A stretch of 64,000 nucleotides of DNA from Vibrio fortis (GTDB lineage: Bacteria > Pseudomonadota > Gammaproteobacteria > Enterobacterales > Vibrionaceae): contig NZ_AP025487.1 of NCBI RefSeq assembly GCF_024347475.1, positions 496,001 to 560,000 on the forward strand, given 5' to 3'. Each line of letters begins with the position of its first letter. Position 1 is the stretch's first letter. Of this stretch, positions 54,621 through 63,996 are shown in pieces. The position numbers and the translations under genes were made by a program. The notes beneath the pieces were generated by a model that saw nothing but the letters and a program-made list of their open reading frames with translations, ran no database searches and was not told the origin of the DNA.

Positions 54621-55853
54621 CTACTTCTTCTTTTTCTTAGCGGTTTTTTTAGCTGCGCCTTTCTTATCGTCCTTCTTCACCTTTTTCTTTTTCTTGAAGA
54701 CAGGCTTTTTGTGCGTAGGACGCATACCTTCGATGAAACGCTCTTTGATGCTCTCTTTAGTGTAACGTGCAACACGCTCAATCATTGGCTGATCGTGTGC
54801 TTCGATTAGCGAGATCGCATTACCTTTTTTACCAGCACGAGCCGTACGGCCAATACGGTGCAGGTAAACGTCAGCAGTGCGTGGCATGTCGTAGTTAATT
54901 ACGTGGCTCACATCTGGAAGGTCGATACCACGAGCTGCTACGTCTGTCGCGAGTAGCACATTCACAGAACCATCACGGAAGCGAGCAATCGCATTGTTAC
55001 GGCGATCTTGTGGCATTTCACCTTGAATCCAAGCACATGGGATTTGCGCACTTTCTAGTTGAGCTCGTAGATCAGCTAGGCGCTCACGTGTTTTAAGGAA
55101 CACGATGGTACGCTCTGCTTGTTCAGTAATGATGTGCTTTAGAAGATCCAGCTTGTGCTCTGCAGTGTCTGCGCGGTGGTACCACTGAGTGATCTTTTTA
55201 CGTTCACGCAGAGATGATTTAGCATCGATCTCCGCTGGGTTGTTTAGTAGGTCTTCAGTGAAGCCTTCAACGCCTTTACCCTCTAGTGTTGCCGAGAATA
55301 GTAGCGTCTGTTTACGCCAGCGACACTCTGCTGATAGACGGTCAACAACTGGACCAAAGCCCATGTCTAGCATGCGGTCTGCTTCGTCTAGGATCAGCCA
55401 CTCGATAGCGCGACAATCAAAGCGCTCAGCTTCGATGTATTCCATTAGACGACCTGGAGTCGCAACAACGATGTCTTGAGTTGTGCCAAGAATATCCGCG
55501 TGCTCTTGGTACATCACGCCGCCCGTGATCGTGAAGATGTTAAGGCTAGTGTATTTAGCAAGATCACGAGCTTGGTCGGCGATCTGCATCGCTAGTTCAC
55601 GTGTTGGCGTTAGGATCAGCATACGAGCAGGGCCAGCTTTCTTACGTGGGAAGTCGAGCAGGTACTGCAGTGCTGGCAGAACAAAAGAAGCCGTTTTACC
55701 AGTACCTGTAGGTGCAGAAGCTAAAACGTCTCGTCCATCTAACGCTTGTGGGATTGCTTCAGCTTGTATCTGTGTTGGGCGTTCGTAACCCATCTCGTCG
55801 ATTGCTTTAAGCAGCTCTTGTTCTAGATCGAGTTCTGCAAAGGTTCTGATCAC
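54621..55853 (-). CDS. srmB: ATP-dependent RNA helicase SrmB
   Basis: DEAD-box helicase acting early in 50S subunit assembly. The 410-residue protein has the Q motif (MGYERPTQIQ), motif I SAPTGTGKT, Ia PTRELA, DEAD box LILDEADRML, motif III FSATLE, motif V DVAARGIDLPDV and motif VI HRIGRTARAG. A strongly basic tail of about 35 residues, mostly lysine, ends the protein, typical of RNA-binding C-termini. Orthology with SrmB is supported by adjacency to trmN6 (yfiC), its neighbour in E. coli, although the two are on the same strand here instead of divergent. Confidence 0.92.
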   Translation of the reverse strand: MIRTFAELDLEQELLKAIDEMGYERPTQIQAEAIPQALDGRDVLASAPTGTGKTASFVLPALQYLLDFPRKKAGPARMLILTPTRELAMQIADQARDLAKYTSLNIFTITGGVMYQEHADILGTTQDIVVATPGRLMEYIEAERFDCRAIEWLILDEADRMLDMGFGPVVDRLSAECRWRKQTLLFSATLEGKGVEGFTEDLLNNPAEIDAKSSLRERKKITQWYHRADTAEHKLDLLKHIITEQAERTIVFLKTRERLADLRAQLESAQIPCAWIQGEMPQDRRNNAIARFRDGSVNVLLATDVAARGIDLPDVSHVINYDMPRTADVYLHRIGRTARAGKKGNAISLIEAHDQPMIERVARYTKESIKERFIEGMRPTHKKPVFKKKKKVKKDDKKGAAKKTAKKKKK

Positions 55854-55961
55854 TGTTGTTTCTCCACAAGCAATAAATGTGTCTGCACGTCGTTGGCAGA
55901 CGATAAAAAAGAGTAGTCGGACATTATAGAAGCATTAGTGATTAGGATCACATGGTATTTG

Positions 55962-56684
55962 CTACATCTTGAGATAAAAATCTTGGGTTAGCGCGATAAA
56001 AGCGTCGCTGTAACCATTTTGATCATGAATTAGTAGCTGCTGGTGGTCGAGTTGCACATCAGGATCTTTAGATAGCTCAAACAAAAGACGCGTTGGCTGC
56101 TTTCTGGCGGTGGTGCTTACATCCAGTCGGCGCGATAGGTGCCATCCGCTCTGTTTGGCGAGCTCGATAAACTGTTCTCCTTCAACCATCGGCAGAATAA
56201 AGCTCGCAGTAGCAGACTCTGTCGTTAGCTCATAACAGCGAGCAGCCAGTGCTTTGTGATCAAGACTAGCAGTATGACGAGCAGTAGCACGTTGACTATG
56301 TGCAGCTTGCTCTCCGGAGTTAAAGTAGGGTGGGTTACAGATGATCGCCTCAAAACGTTCTGGTAATTCAACCTCCAACACACTACCAAAATAGAGCTGT
56401 AGGCGATTGCTCCAAGGCGAGTGGTCGAAGTTAATCTTGGCTGCGTGAATCGCGTCTGGGTCGATATCAATCGCCGAAAGAGTCACTGAAGGATAACGCT
56501 GCGCCAGCATCAGTGTTAATAAGCCGGTACCAGTACCAATATCCAGAACGTTTTGCTGCTGATTAAGTTCTGTCCATGCTCCCAGTAATACGCCATCGGT
56601 GCTAACAGGCATTCCACTCTGTCCGCCATAAATAGAAAACTGTTTAAAATTAAAGCTTTTTGTCTCGAGCGTTTTTTCTTTCAT
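55962..56684 (-). CDS. trmN6: tRNA1(Val) (adenine(37)-N6)-methyltransferase TrmN6 (YfiC)
   Basis: 240-residue SAM-dependent methyltransferase of the N6-adenine type. Motif [18 protein letters not shown] binds [11 protein letters not shown] is motif II, and the catalytic IICNPPYF (NPPY) marks adenine-N6 methylation. The N-terminal [25 protein letters not shown] is characteristic of YfiC. It modifies A37 of tRNA-Val in E. coli. It lies 108 bp upstream of srmB on the same strand; a promoter for srmB may lie between. Confidence 0.93.
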   Translation of the reverse strand: MKEKTLETKSFNFKQFSIYGGQSGMPVSTDGVLLGAWTELNQQQNVLDIGTGTGLLTLMLAQRYPSVTLSAIDIDPDAIHAAKINFDHSPWSNRLQLYFGSVLEVELPERFEAIICNPPYFNSGEQAAHSQRATARHTASLDHKALAARCYELTTESATASFILPMVEGEQFIELAKQSGWHLSRRLDVSTTARKQPTRLLFELSKDPDVQLDHQQLLIHDQNGYSDAFIALTQDFYLKM

Positions 56685-56996
56685 AAATCTGCAGGTACCG
56701 GAATTTTTAACTATTTAGCTTTGTTGTTGATCTTTTGTACAGGCTTTTGTTCTGATTTGGTTTTAATTGTTGCAACTTATGAGTAGTTTATAATTGTGGT
56801 TATTTTTTCAAAACTAGTGAAATAAACTGCTTTTTGCATGAAATTGCAAATTAATATGGTGTTTTTCTGCGGTAGCTTGCAGCTGACTGAGTGTTTCGTC
56901 ATTATGCGCGACTATTTTATAGATTGAATGGCAGTTTTTAGCTGTAACATTCACGCAAGTACAACATCATTTCAAAAATATAATTAAGGATTATCT
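56685..56996 (+). promoter_or_regulatory. brnQ upstream region with an inverted repeat
   Basis: 312 bp between divergent trmN6 and brnQ, AT-rich. The perfect inverted repeat TTTGCA (56833-56838) / TGCAAA (56845-56850), with a 6-bp spacer, is the only operator-like element seen; its regulator is unknown. No riboswitch or small ORF recognised. Confidence 0.35.
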
Positions 56997-58310
56997 GTGA
57001 AACAGAGTCTAAAACTAACAGATATTATGGCATTGGGCTTTATGCTTTTTGCGTTTTTCTTAGGTGCGGGTAACATCATTTTCCCACCTCTCGCCGGTCA
57101 ATTAGCGGGCGAAAATGTCATCCCAGCGATGTCTGGTTTTCTTTTAACTGCGGTAGGTCTCCCTTTAATTACGATTGTTGCTATCGCAGTTGCTGGTGGT
57201 TCTTGGGGCCATCTAACGAAAGATCTTCCAAAACAAGCTGCAACGATCATGGCGGTGCTGATCTTCATCATCATCGGTCCTGCGTTTGCAGCTCCACGTA
57301 CTGGTCTAGTGGCTTATGAAATGGCGGTGAAACCGTTCTTCATCGATGCTTCTCAAGCGCACCTGACTATTTTCTCTATTGCGTTCTTTGCGATTGCGAT
57401 GTTCTTTGCATGGTCACAGGGCAAGTTGATTGATGTGATCGGCAAGGTACTGACTCCAGCTCTATTCATTGGCCTAGTGATTCTAGCGATTGCGGTTTTC
57501 GTTAACCCGCAAGGCGAGATCGTTGCGGCTCACGGTGAGTACCTAACTCAACCGCTAACCAAAGGTTTCCTTGAAGGTTACAACACCATGGATACTTTCG
57601 GTTCTCTAATGTTCGGTATGCTGATTGTGGATGCGATTCGCAGCAAAGGCATTACTGATCGCGCTGCGACAACTAAGTATCTGATCAGTGCAGGCTGCAT
57701 TGCTGCGGCTGGTCTAGCGTTTGTTTACATCTCTCTGTTCTACCTAGGCGCAACAAGTGCTGCAGTAGCTTCAGGTGCAGATAACGGTGGCGTGGTTCTA
57801 AGCCAGTACGTTCAATCTCTATTTGGTCCTTCAGGTCAAATCGTTCTATCTGTGATTGTACTGCTTGCGTGTTTGACAACGGCTATCGGTCTTATCTCTG
57901 CGTGTTCTGAGTACTTTAGCTCTCTAACGCCGATGTCTTACAAAACTTGGGTAATCATCAACGGTGTAGCATGTGCGACAGTTGCTAATGTTGGTCTAGC
58001 TCAGCTTATCTCGTTGTCAGTACCGGTTCTGTTTGCGCTATACCCAGTAGCGATTGCTTTGGTAGCACTGACTTTCCTACGTAAGAAACTACCAAACCCT
58101 CAAATGGCTTACCGTGTGGTTATTCTAGTATCTCTGCTATTCGCTCTGATCGATGCGGCGAAGGTAGCGGGTGTAGATGTATCTGCACTGAAGATGCTAC
58201 CACTGTTTGAAATCGGTATGGGTTGGTTGCTACCAACAGCTGCAGCGATCATCTGCATGTTCTTTGTGGGTAAATCGACTGCGCCAGAGATGGCTGAAGA
58301 GACGGTTTAA
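56997..58310 (+). CDS. brnQ: Branched-chain amino acid transport system II carrier protein BrnQ
   Basis: 437-residue LIVCS-family Na+-coupled importer of Leu, Ile and Val with about 12 hydrophobic segments. Family signatures: IMALGFMLFAFFLGAGNIIFPPLAGQLAGE at the N-terminus is split over TM1-2 (key residues LGAGN and FPP), followed by APRTGLVAYE and TMDTFGSLMFG. Start is GTG 56997 with AAGGA 7 nt upstream. Transcribed alone and closed by a strong terminator after a short tandem repeat. Confidence 0.95.
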   Translation: MKQSLKLTDIMALGFMLFAFFLGAGNIIFPPLAGQLAGENVIPAMSGFLLTAVGLPLITIVAIAVAGGSWGHLTKDLPKQAATIMAVLIFIIIGPAFAAPRTGLVAYEMAVKPFFIDASQAHLTIFSIAFFAIAMFFAWSQGKLIDVIGKVLTPALFIGLVILAIAVFVNPQGEIVAAHGEYLTQPLTKGFLEGYNTMDTFGSLMFGMLIVDAIRSKGITDRAATTKYLISAGCIAAAGLAFVYISLFYLGATSAAVASGADNGGVVLSQYVQSLFGPSGQIVLSVIVLLACLTTAIGLISACSEYFSSLTPMSYKTWVIINGVACATVANVGLAQLISLSVPVLFALYPVAIALVALTFLRKKLPNPQMAYRVVILVSLLFALIDAAKVAGVDVSALKMLPLFEIGMGWLLPTAAAIICMFFVGKSTAPEMAEETV

Positions 58311-58324
58311 TCCTTTTGAATTAA

Positions 58325-58372
58325 TCTGTTTTCGAGCTAATTTGTTTTCGAACTAACTTGTATTCGAACTAA
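58325..58372. repeat. Three tandem 16-bp repeats in the brnQ 3' region
   Basis: Units 58325-58340, 58341-58356 and 58357-58372, each of form NYTGTWTTCGARCTAA with one to three differences between copies. They lie between the brnQ stop and its terminator, so they are transcribed in the 3' UTR. Probably a small variable-number tandem repeat. Confidence 0.85.
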
Positions 58373-58377
58373 GATAG

Positions 58378-58413
58378 AAAGGCCCCGCTACCAATGAGTA
58401 GCGGGGCCTTTTT
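58378..58413. terminator. Bidirectional terminator between brnQ and fldB
   Basis: 14-bp GC-rich stem (58378-58391 with 58398-58411; AAAGGCCCCGCTAC), 6-nt loop, T-tract; A-rich upstream side also allows minus-strand use by fldB. Confidence 0.95.
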
Positions 58414-58466
58414 GTATTCGTAGGTTCTAATGCTGAGCACCAATGTTATCTTGGGTTTAAGCTGGG

Positions 58467-58988
58467 CTAGATTTTCTCGCTGTACTCAACCAGAACTTGC
58501 TCAACCCAAGCTGCGATTCGGTCATCACTCAGCTCATATTGTGAGTCTTCATCAAGAGCAAGGCCAACAAACTGTGATTGGTCTTCTGTTAGGGCTTTTG
58601 ATGCTTCAAATTCATAACTGTCGTCGTTTGGCCAGTATCCAACAAACTCAGCGCCTACGGTTTTGAGTTCGTCGTGCAATAGACCCATCGCATCAAGGAA
58701 CCACTCGCCATAGCCTTCTTGGTCGCCCAGTCCGAACAGTGCCACGACTTTACCTTTTACTGGTGTGGTTGCTAGGTCATCCCAGATTTCATTCCAATCT
58801 TCTTGGATTTCACCAAAGTCCCAAGTTGAGATACCCAGTAACAGTAGGTCGTAGTCGGCCATCAATGAAAGTGGCGTTTCTTTTACATTGTGAATGTCGA
58901 CTAAGTCTTCGCCGATGATGCCGCGAATCTTTTCTGCAGCCATTTCTGTATAGCAGGTGGTTGAGCCGTAAAACAGTCCAATTTTCAT
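58467..58988 (-). CDS. fldB: Flavodoxin FldB
   Basis: 173-residue long-chain flavodoxin, an acidic FMN protein and low-potential electron carrier. The phosphate-binding loop [18 protein letters not shown] lies at residues 4-21, [17 protein letters not shown] holds the inner FMN-stacking Trp, and [13 protein letters not shown] holds the outer aromatic. Cys in the first loop (STTCYTE) is a FldB feature. It is divergent from xerD, the same arrangement as in E. coli, which separates it from FldA. In E. coli FldB is SoxRS-induced; no soxbox was identified here. Confidence 0.94.
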   Translation of the reverse strand: MKIGLFYGSTTCYTEMAAEKIRGIIGEDLVDIHNVKETPLSLMADYDLLLLGISTWDFGEIQEDWNEIWDDLATTPVKGKVVALFGLGDQEGYGEWFLDAMGLLHDELKTVGAEFVGYWPNDDSYEFEASKALTEDQSQFVGLALDEDSQYELSDDRIAAWVEQVLVEYSEKI

Positions 58989-59139
58989 AGCATGTGTTCG
59001 ATTTTTATTTTGAGATGGCGAATTCTAACCATAAATTGAATTCGATTGCAGCGATTATCCGCCCAAGTCGTAATTTTTATAGCTTTCATCAGGTCTGTAG
59101 CTTAATCTCAAAACAGTTTCCAATATGATGAGAATAGCT

Positions 59140-60054
59140 ATGCAGTCGCCGCAAGGGCAGAACGCCGATCATGGTCTTGTTGAACAATTTTTAGATGCGA
59201 TGTGGATGGAGAGAGGGCTTTCTGAAAATACGCTCACCTCTTATCGTACGGATCTTGCCAAGTTACTTGATTGGATGGAAAAGAATAATTATCGCTTGGA
59301 CTTCATTAGCTTATCCGGTTTGCAGGATTATCAGAGTTGGCTGGTGGATGCGAACTTTAAACAGACTTCGCGTGCACGTATGTTGTCGGCGATTCGTCGA
59401 CTGTTTCAATACTTGCATCGTGAAAAAGTAAGGGCAGATGACCCGAGTGCTTTATTGGTGAGCCCAAAGCTGCCTCAGCGCTTACCAAAAGACCTCAGCG
59501 AAGAGCAGGTAGATGCCTTACTGGATGCTCCAGATTCGAATGATCCGATCGAGCTAAGAGATAAAGCGATGCTGGAGCTGCTCTACGCAACCGGCCTTCG
59601 TGTGACTGAGTTGGTTAGTTTGACGATGGAGAACATCAGTCTAAGACAAGGTGTGGTGCGTGTGATTGGTAAGGGGGGCAAGGAGCGCTTAGTACCAATG
59701 GGCGAAAATGCCGTAGACTGGATAGAAACCTTTATTGAACAAGGTCGCCCACAGCTGCTTGGAGAAAATAGCTCGGATGTGGTTTTCCCAAGTAAACGTG
59801 CCAAGCAAATGACCCGACAAACCTTTTGGTACCGTATAAAGCACTACGCGGTTATTGCTGGAATAGACACAGAACTGCTGTCTCCACACGTATTGAGGCA
59901 TGCGTTTGCAACACATTTACTGAACTATGGTGCCGATCTCAGAGTCGTACAGATGTTATTGGGACATAGTGACTTATCGACAACCCAAATTTATACTCAC
60001 GTGGCAACGGAAAGACTGAAGCAGATCCATGCTCAGCACCATCCACGAGCTTAG
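59140..60054 (+). CDS. xerD: Site-specific tyrosine recombinase XerD
   Basis: With XerC it resolves chromosome dimers at dif; in vibrios the pair also integrates CTX-type phages. The 304-residue protein has an N-terminal SAM-like core-binding domain (about 10-95) and catalytic domain with Arg in ATGLRVTELV, Lys in GKGGKERLVPMG, HVLRHAFATHLL (His-x2-Arg), GHSDLSTTQIYTHV (His and nucleophile Tyr). Start ATG 59140 is preceded by GAGAATAGCT; upstream ATGs at 59125 and 59128 would add up to five residues but lack a ribosome-binding site. Order xerD-dsbC-recJ-prfB matches E. coli. Confidence 0.96.
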   Translation: MQSPQGQNADHGLVEQFLDAMWMERGLSENTLTSYRTDLAKLLDWMEKNNYRLDFISLSGLQDYQSWLVDANFKQTSRARMLSAIRRLFQYLHREKVRADDPSALLVSPKLPQRLPKDLSEEQVDALLDAPDSNDPIELRDKAMLELLYATGLRVTELVSLTMENISLRQGVVRVIGKGGKERLVPMGENAVDWIETFIEQGRPQLLGENSSDVVFPSKRAKQMTRQTFWYRIKHYAVIAGIDTELLSPHVLRHAFATHLLNYGADLRVVQMLLGHSDLSTTQIYTHVATERLKQIHAQHHPRA

Positions 60055-60080
60055 ATTCAAATAATTTTAAGGTGAACTTA

Positions 60081-60860
60081 ATGAGCGTATTACGCCGTCT
60101 TCCTTTACTGGTATTACCGTTTGTCATTACTGCTTGTAACGCATCTGAAGACAATGTTGAGCAGGTTAAGACTGCAGTAGAGGCTGCACCCACTCAAGCT
60201 TACGATGTTAAAGCTCTGACCCAGCGTTTTGAAAAGATTGGTGTCAAAGTGACGGACGTTGTGCCATCAGATATCGATGGTCTGCTAGAGGTTCAAACCA
60301 ACAGCGGTATCATTTTCTCGTCGCCATCAGGTGATCACTTCATCGCAGGTACGCTTTACTCACTCGATGAGAATGGCAAATTTAGCGATGTATTAGCGGA
60401 GCGTCAGGCGCCAATCAATGCAGCTAAAATTGCGGAGATGGCGGATTCTGCGATTGAATACAAAGCGGACAACGAGAAATACGCGATCACTGTCTTTACC
60501 GATATCACCTGTGGTTACTGTGTGCGCCTACACAGTCAAATGCAAGGTTATAGCGACCTAGGTATTACGGTTCGTTACATGGCTTACCCTCGTCAGGGGG
60601 CGACCGGTCAAGTAGCAAATCAGATGGCGGCAATCTGGGGTTCAGATGATCCAAAAGCGGCGATGCATGACGCGAAAGTGAATCGTCAAATGCCTGACTC
60701 GGCGAAGGCAACATCTGAGACCAAATCTGTGGTTGCTAAGCAGTACCAATTAGGCCGAGAGCTTGGCATTACTGGTACGCCAGCTATCTTCTTACCAAGT
60801 GGTGAGCTTGTGAGTGGTTACCTGCCTCCAGCACAACTTATCCAGCGCTTAGAGCAGTAA
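60081..60860 (+). CDS. dsbC: Thiol:disulfide interchange protein DsbC, with a lipobox-like signal
   Basis: Periplasmic disulfide isomerase. The 259-residue product has an N-terminal dimerisation domain (about 40-100; KALTQRFEKIGVKVTDVVPS), a linker and a thioredoxin-like domain with active site DITCGYCVRLH and cis-Pro loop TGTPAIFLP. The signal sequence ends VITAC-N with Cys19, which fits the lipobox pattern [LVI][ASTVI][GAS]C; classical DsbC is soluble, so membrane anchoring here would be unusual. Start ATG 60081 has AAGGTGA 7 nt upstream; GTG 60072 is inside that ribosome-binding site. Lies 26 bp after xerD and before recJ. Confidence 0.94.
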   Translation: MSVLRRLPLLVLPFVITACNASEDNVEQVKTAVEAAPTQAYDVKALTQRFEKIGVKVTDVVPSDIDGLLEVQTNSGIIFSSPSGDHFIAGTLYSLDENGKFSDVLAERQAPINAAKIAEMADSAIEYKADNEKYAITVFTDITCGYCVRLHSQMQGYSDLGITVRYMAYPRQGATGQVANQMAAIWGSDDPKAAMHDAKVNRQMPDSAKATSETKSVVAKQYQLGRELGITGTPAIFLPSGELVSGYLPPAQLIQRLEQ

Positions 60861-60905
60861 TCTGCAGTTCAGCAACAAGCATTTCCAAATTTACACATAA
60901 GGAAC

Positions 60906-60925
60906 GGCCCAACTTAGTTTGGGCC
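60906..60925 (+). promoter_or_regulatory. Hairpin between dsbC and recJ
   Basis: Perfect 7-bp stem GGCCCAA (60906-60912) / TTGGGCC (60919-60925) with a 6-nt loop, ending 9 nt before the recJ ATG, without a T-tract. It may limit recJ translation or stabilise the upstream mRNA; it is not a classical terminator. Confidence 0.4.
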
Positions 60926-60934
60926 TAATAGGTC

Positions 60935-62671
60935 ATGATAGAGATACAACGCCGCCCTGAAGTCGATACCTCCGTTCTTCCAGCAGACTTACCAGAGTTA
61001 CTCAAGCGTATCTACGTAAGCCGTGGTATTAATAGCCCAGCTCAACTAGAGACAGCAGCCAAAGGCTTGCACTCATACCAAAAGCTAGGCGGGATCGATG
61101 CAGCGGTTGAGTTGCTATTCAAAGCTATTCAACAACAGAAACGCATTATTGTTGTTGGCGATTTTGATGCTGATGGCGCGACCAGTTCTGCGCTTTCAGT
61201 GTTGGCCTTACGCATGCTTGGCAGCAATAACGTTGACTACTTGGTACCAAACCGCTTTGAAGATGGTTATGGCTTGAGCCCTGAAGTGGTAGAGCAAGCA
61301 ATCGAGATTGGCGCGGAAGTGATCATGACCGTGGATAACGGTGTCTCGTCGATTGAAGGGGTACGCTTTGCTAAAGAGAAAGGCTTAGATGTACTTGTTA
61401 CCGACCACCACTTACCGGGGCATGAGCTACCGATGGTGGATGCGATGGTAAACCCAAACCTTGAGAGTTGTGCGTTTCCCTCAAAGGCGCTAGCGGGTGT
61501 TGGCGTTGCCTTCTACCTGATGATGGCATTGTGTGTTCATATGCGAAAACTGGGATGGTTTGCCCAGCAAGGTATGGCTGAGCCGAAGCTTATGGAGCTG
61601 ATCGACTTAGTAGCTTTGGGGACTGTGGCTGACGTGGTGCCGCTTGATGAGAATAACCGCATCCTAGTGCACCAAGGTTTGCAGCGTATTCGCGCAGGTA
61701 AAGCGCGCCCGGGGATTCAGGCTCTGATTGAAGTCGCCAAACGCGATGCACGCCGTCTGGTTGCTTCTGATTTTGGTTTTGCTCTTGGCCCCCGTATCAA
61801 TGCGGCAGGTCGTCTTGATGACATGTCGTTTGGTGTTGAGCTGCTAATGAGCAATAACATCCACGCCGCGCGCCGTATGGCCAGTGAGCTAGATGGTCTC
61901 AACCAAACTCGCAAAGAGATTGAAGAGGGCATGAAGCAAGAGGCAATCGCCTTCTGTGAACGCCTAGAATTCGGTGAAGCAGACTTGCCGTGTGGTTTGG
62001 CACTGTTCCAGCGCGATTGGCATCAAGGGGTGATTGGTATCCTTGCTTCTCGTATTAAAGATAAATATCACCGTCCCGTTATCGCGTTTGCTGACGGCGG
62101 AGAGGGCAGTATTAAAGGCTCTTGTCGCTCGATTCCTGGCTTACACATGCGTGATACTCTGGATCGCATTGATACGCAGAATCCAGGTCTAATTGTGAAG
62201 TTCGGCGGCCATGCAATGGCGGCAGGCTTAACCATCATGGAAAAAGATTTTGAACGCTTTAGCAAACTGTTTGATGAAGCGGTAAAACAAGATCTTGGTG
62301 AAACGGCGCTGAAAGGCATCATCTTGTCGGATGGTGAACTTCTGCCAGAAGAGTTCTCAATGCACACCGCTGAGTTTTTGCGTGCTGGTGGTCCTTGGGG
62401 ACAAGCCTTCCCAGAACCTATCTTTGATGGTGAATTTAAAGTCCTTCATCAGAAGCTGGTGGGCGAAAAGCACCTGAAATTGATGCTAGAGCCACTCTAC
62501 AAGGGTCACCCAACCAATGTGATGATCGACGGTATCGCTTTTAATGTTGATCTGCGTCGCTGGCCGGATGCGTCAGTTAAAACCGTCCATCTTGCCTACA
62601 AGCTCGATATCAACGAGTTTCGCGGTAATCAGTCACTGCAATTAATGATCGATAATATCGAGGCTAAGTAG
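60935..62671 (+). CDS. recJ: Single-stranded-DNA-specific exonuclease RecJ
   Basis: 5'-3' ssDNA exonuclease of recombination, mismatch and base excision repair. The 578-residue protein has the DHH phosphoesterase motifs VVGDFDADGATSSALS (motif I), VDNGVSS (II), VTDHHLPG (III, DHH) and ALGTVADVVPL (IV). The DHHA1 domain with KFGGHAMAAGL and an OB-fold C-terminus (YKLDINEFRGNQSLQ) complete it. Length matches E. coli RecJ (577). Ribosome-binding site is weak (AATAGG) and preceded by a hairpin, suggesting low expression. Confidence 0.96.
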   Translation: MIEIQRRPEVDTSVLPADLPELLKRIYVSRGINSPAQLETAAKGLHSYQKLGGIDAAVELLFKAIQQQKRIIVVGDFDADGATSSALSVLALRMLGSNNVDYLVPNRFEDGYGLSPEVVEQAIEIGAEVIMTVDNGVSSIEGVRFAKEKGLDVLVTDHHLPGHELPMVDAMVNPNLESCAFPSKALAGVGVAFYLMMALCVHMRKLGWFAQQGMAEPKLMELIDLVALGTVADVVPLDENNRILVHQGLQRIRAGKARPGIQALIEVAKRDARRLVASDFGFALGPRINAAGRLDDMSFGVELLMSNNIHAARRMASELDGLNQTRKEIEEGMKQEAIAFCERLEFGEADLPCGLALFQRDWHQGVIGILASRIKDKYHRPVIAFADGGEGSIKGSCRSIPGLHMRDTLDRIDTQNPGLIVKFGGHAMAAGLTIMEKDFERFSKLFDEAVKQDLGETALKGIILSDGELLPEEFSMHTAEFLRAGGPWGQAFPEPIFDGEFKVLHQKLVGEKHLKLMLEPLYKGHPTNVMIDGIAFNVDLRRWPDASVKTVHLAYKLDINEFRGNQSLQLMIDNIEAK

Positions 62672-62897
62672 TGACGATTCGTTTACCTTAACGTCAGAAA
62701 TTCGCACGTGCCCCGTTTATTTTGGGGCGCGTTAATGCTGATTTTAACCTCCTGTTAACGCCATTCCATCATCGTTGATTTCCTTTTGAGCATTCACAAG
62801 TGATTGTTCGGCTTTCTTATCTAAAAATTCCTGTATCTCCGTCACACTTTTGAGTACAATTCTTCGGTTAAATTCTACTCATAAATGATGAGCTAAA

Positions 62898-63996
62898 ATG
62901 TTTGAAATCAATCCAATCAAAAACCGTCTGCAGGATGTGTCTGAGCGCACAAATATCCTGAGGGGGTACCTTTGACTATGACGCTAAACAAGAGCGTCTA
63001 GAAGAAGTAAACGCAGAACTAGAACAGCCGGATGTATGGAACGAACCTGAGCGTGCACAAGCGTTAGGTAAAGAGCGTGCATCACTGGAAGCTGTGGTAG
63101 AAACTATCGACCAACTTGACCAAGGTGTTGAGGATGTTGAAGGTCTACTGGAGCTGGCGGTTGAAGAAGAAGACCAAGAGACATTTGACGAGATCGAACC
63201 TGAACTGGCTGAGCTAGAAGCTAAGCTAGAGAAGCTAGAGTTCCGTCGTATGTTCGCAGGCGATCACGACGCATCAGACTGCTACATCGACCTACAATCA
63301 GGTTCGGGCGGTACAGAAGCGCAAGACTGGACCTCAATGATGCTACGCATGTACTTGCGTTGGGCTGAAGCGAAAGGCTTTAAGACCGAAGTTATTGAAG
63401 TTTCTGAGGGTGAAGTTGCAGGCCTGAAAGGGGCAACGGTTCGTATCTCGGGTGAGTACGCTTACGGTTGGTTACGTACAGAGACTGGTGTTCACCGTCT
63501 GGTTCGTAAATCTCCGTTTGACTCAAGTGGTCGTCGTCATACTTCATTTGCTTCTGCGTTTATCTACCCAGAGATTGATGACAACATTGATATCGACATT
63601 AACCCTTCTGATCTACGTATTGACGTATACCGTGCATCTGGTGCGGGTGGTCAGCACGTAAACACCACGGAATCGGCGGTTCGTATTACTCACGTGCCAA
63701 CCAACACTGTGGTTCAATGTCAGAATGACCGTTCTCAGCATAAGAACAAAGACCAAGCGATGAAGCAGCTTCGTGCAAAACTGTTTGAATTAGAGATTCA
63801 AAAACAGAACGCAGAGAAGCAAGCGAACGAAGATGCAAAATCTGACATCGGTTGGGGTAGCCAAATCCGCTCTTACGTACTGGATGACTCGCGCATCAAA
63901 GACCTACGTACTGGCGTTGAAAACCGCAATACTCAAGCGGTTCTTGATGGCGACCTAGACAAATTTATCGAAGCTAGCCTGAAATCAGGTCTGTAA
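62898..63996 (+). CDS. prfB: Peptide chain release factor 2 (RF2), with programmed +1 frameshift
   Basis: Recognises UGA and UAA and triggers peptide release. The coding sequence is split: codons 1-25 (62898-62972) end at an in-frame TGA (62973-62975), and the main part (62974-63996, 340 residues) is in the +1 frame. The total is 365 residues, the E. coli length. The anticodon-mimic SPF is in [12 protein letters not shown] and the catalytic GGQ in [11 protein letters not shown]. Ribosome-binding site before ATG 62898 is weak. The next gene (lysS in E. coli) would start beyond the window. Confidence 0.97.
62961..62976 (+). promoter_or_regulatory. RF2 autoregulatory +1 frameshift site
   Basis: AGGGGG (62961-62966) acts as an internal Shine-Dalgarno 3 nt before the slippery CTT-TGA-C (62970-62976). 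Low RF2 lets the ribosome pause at TGA and slip to read GAC. All elements of the E. coli site are present with the expected spacing. Confidence 0.95.

Noticed and set aside
62672..62897. Terminator after recJ at the GCCCC/GGGGC hairpin near 62710
   Set aside because: The stem is short with a 9-nt loop and no T-tract follows, so I could not support termination.
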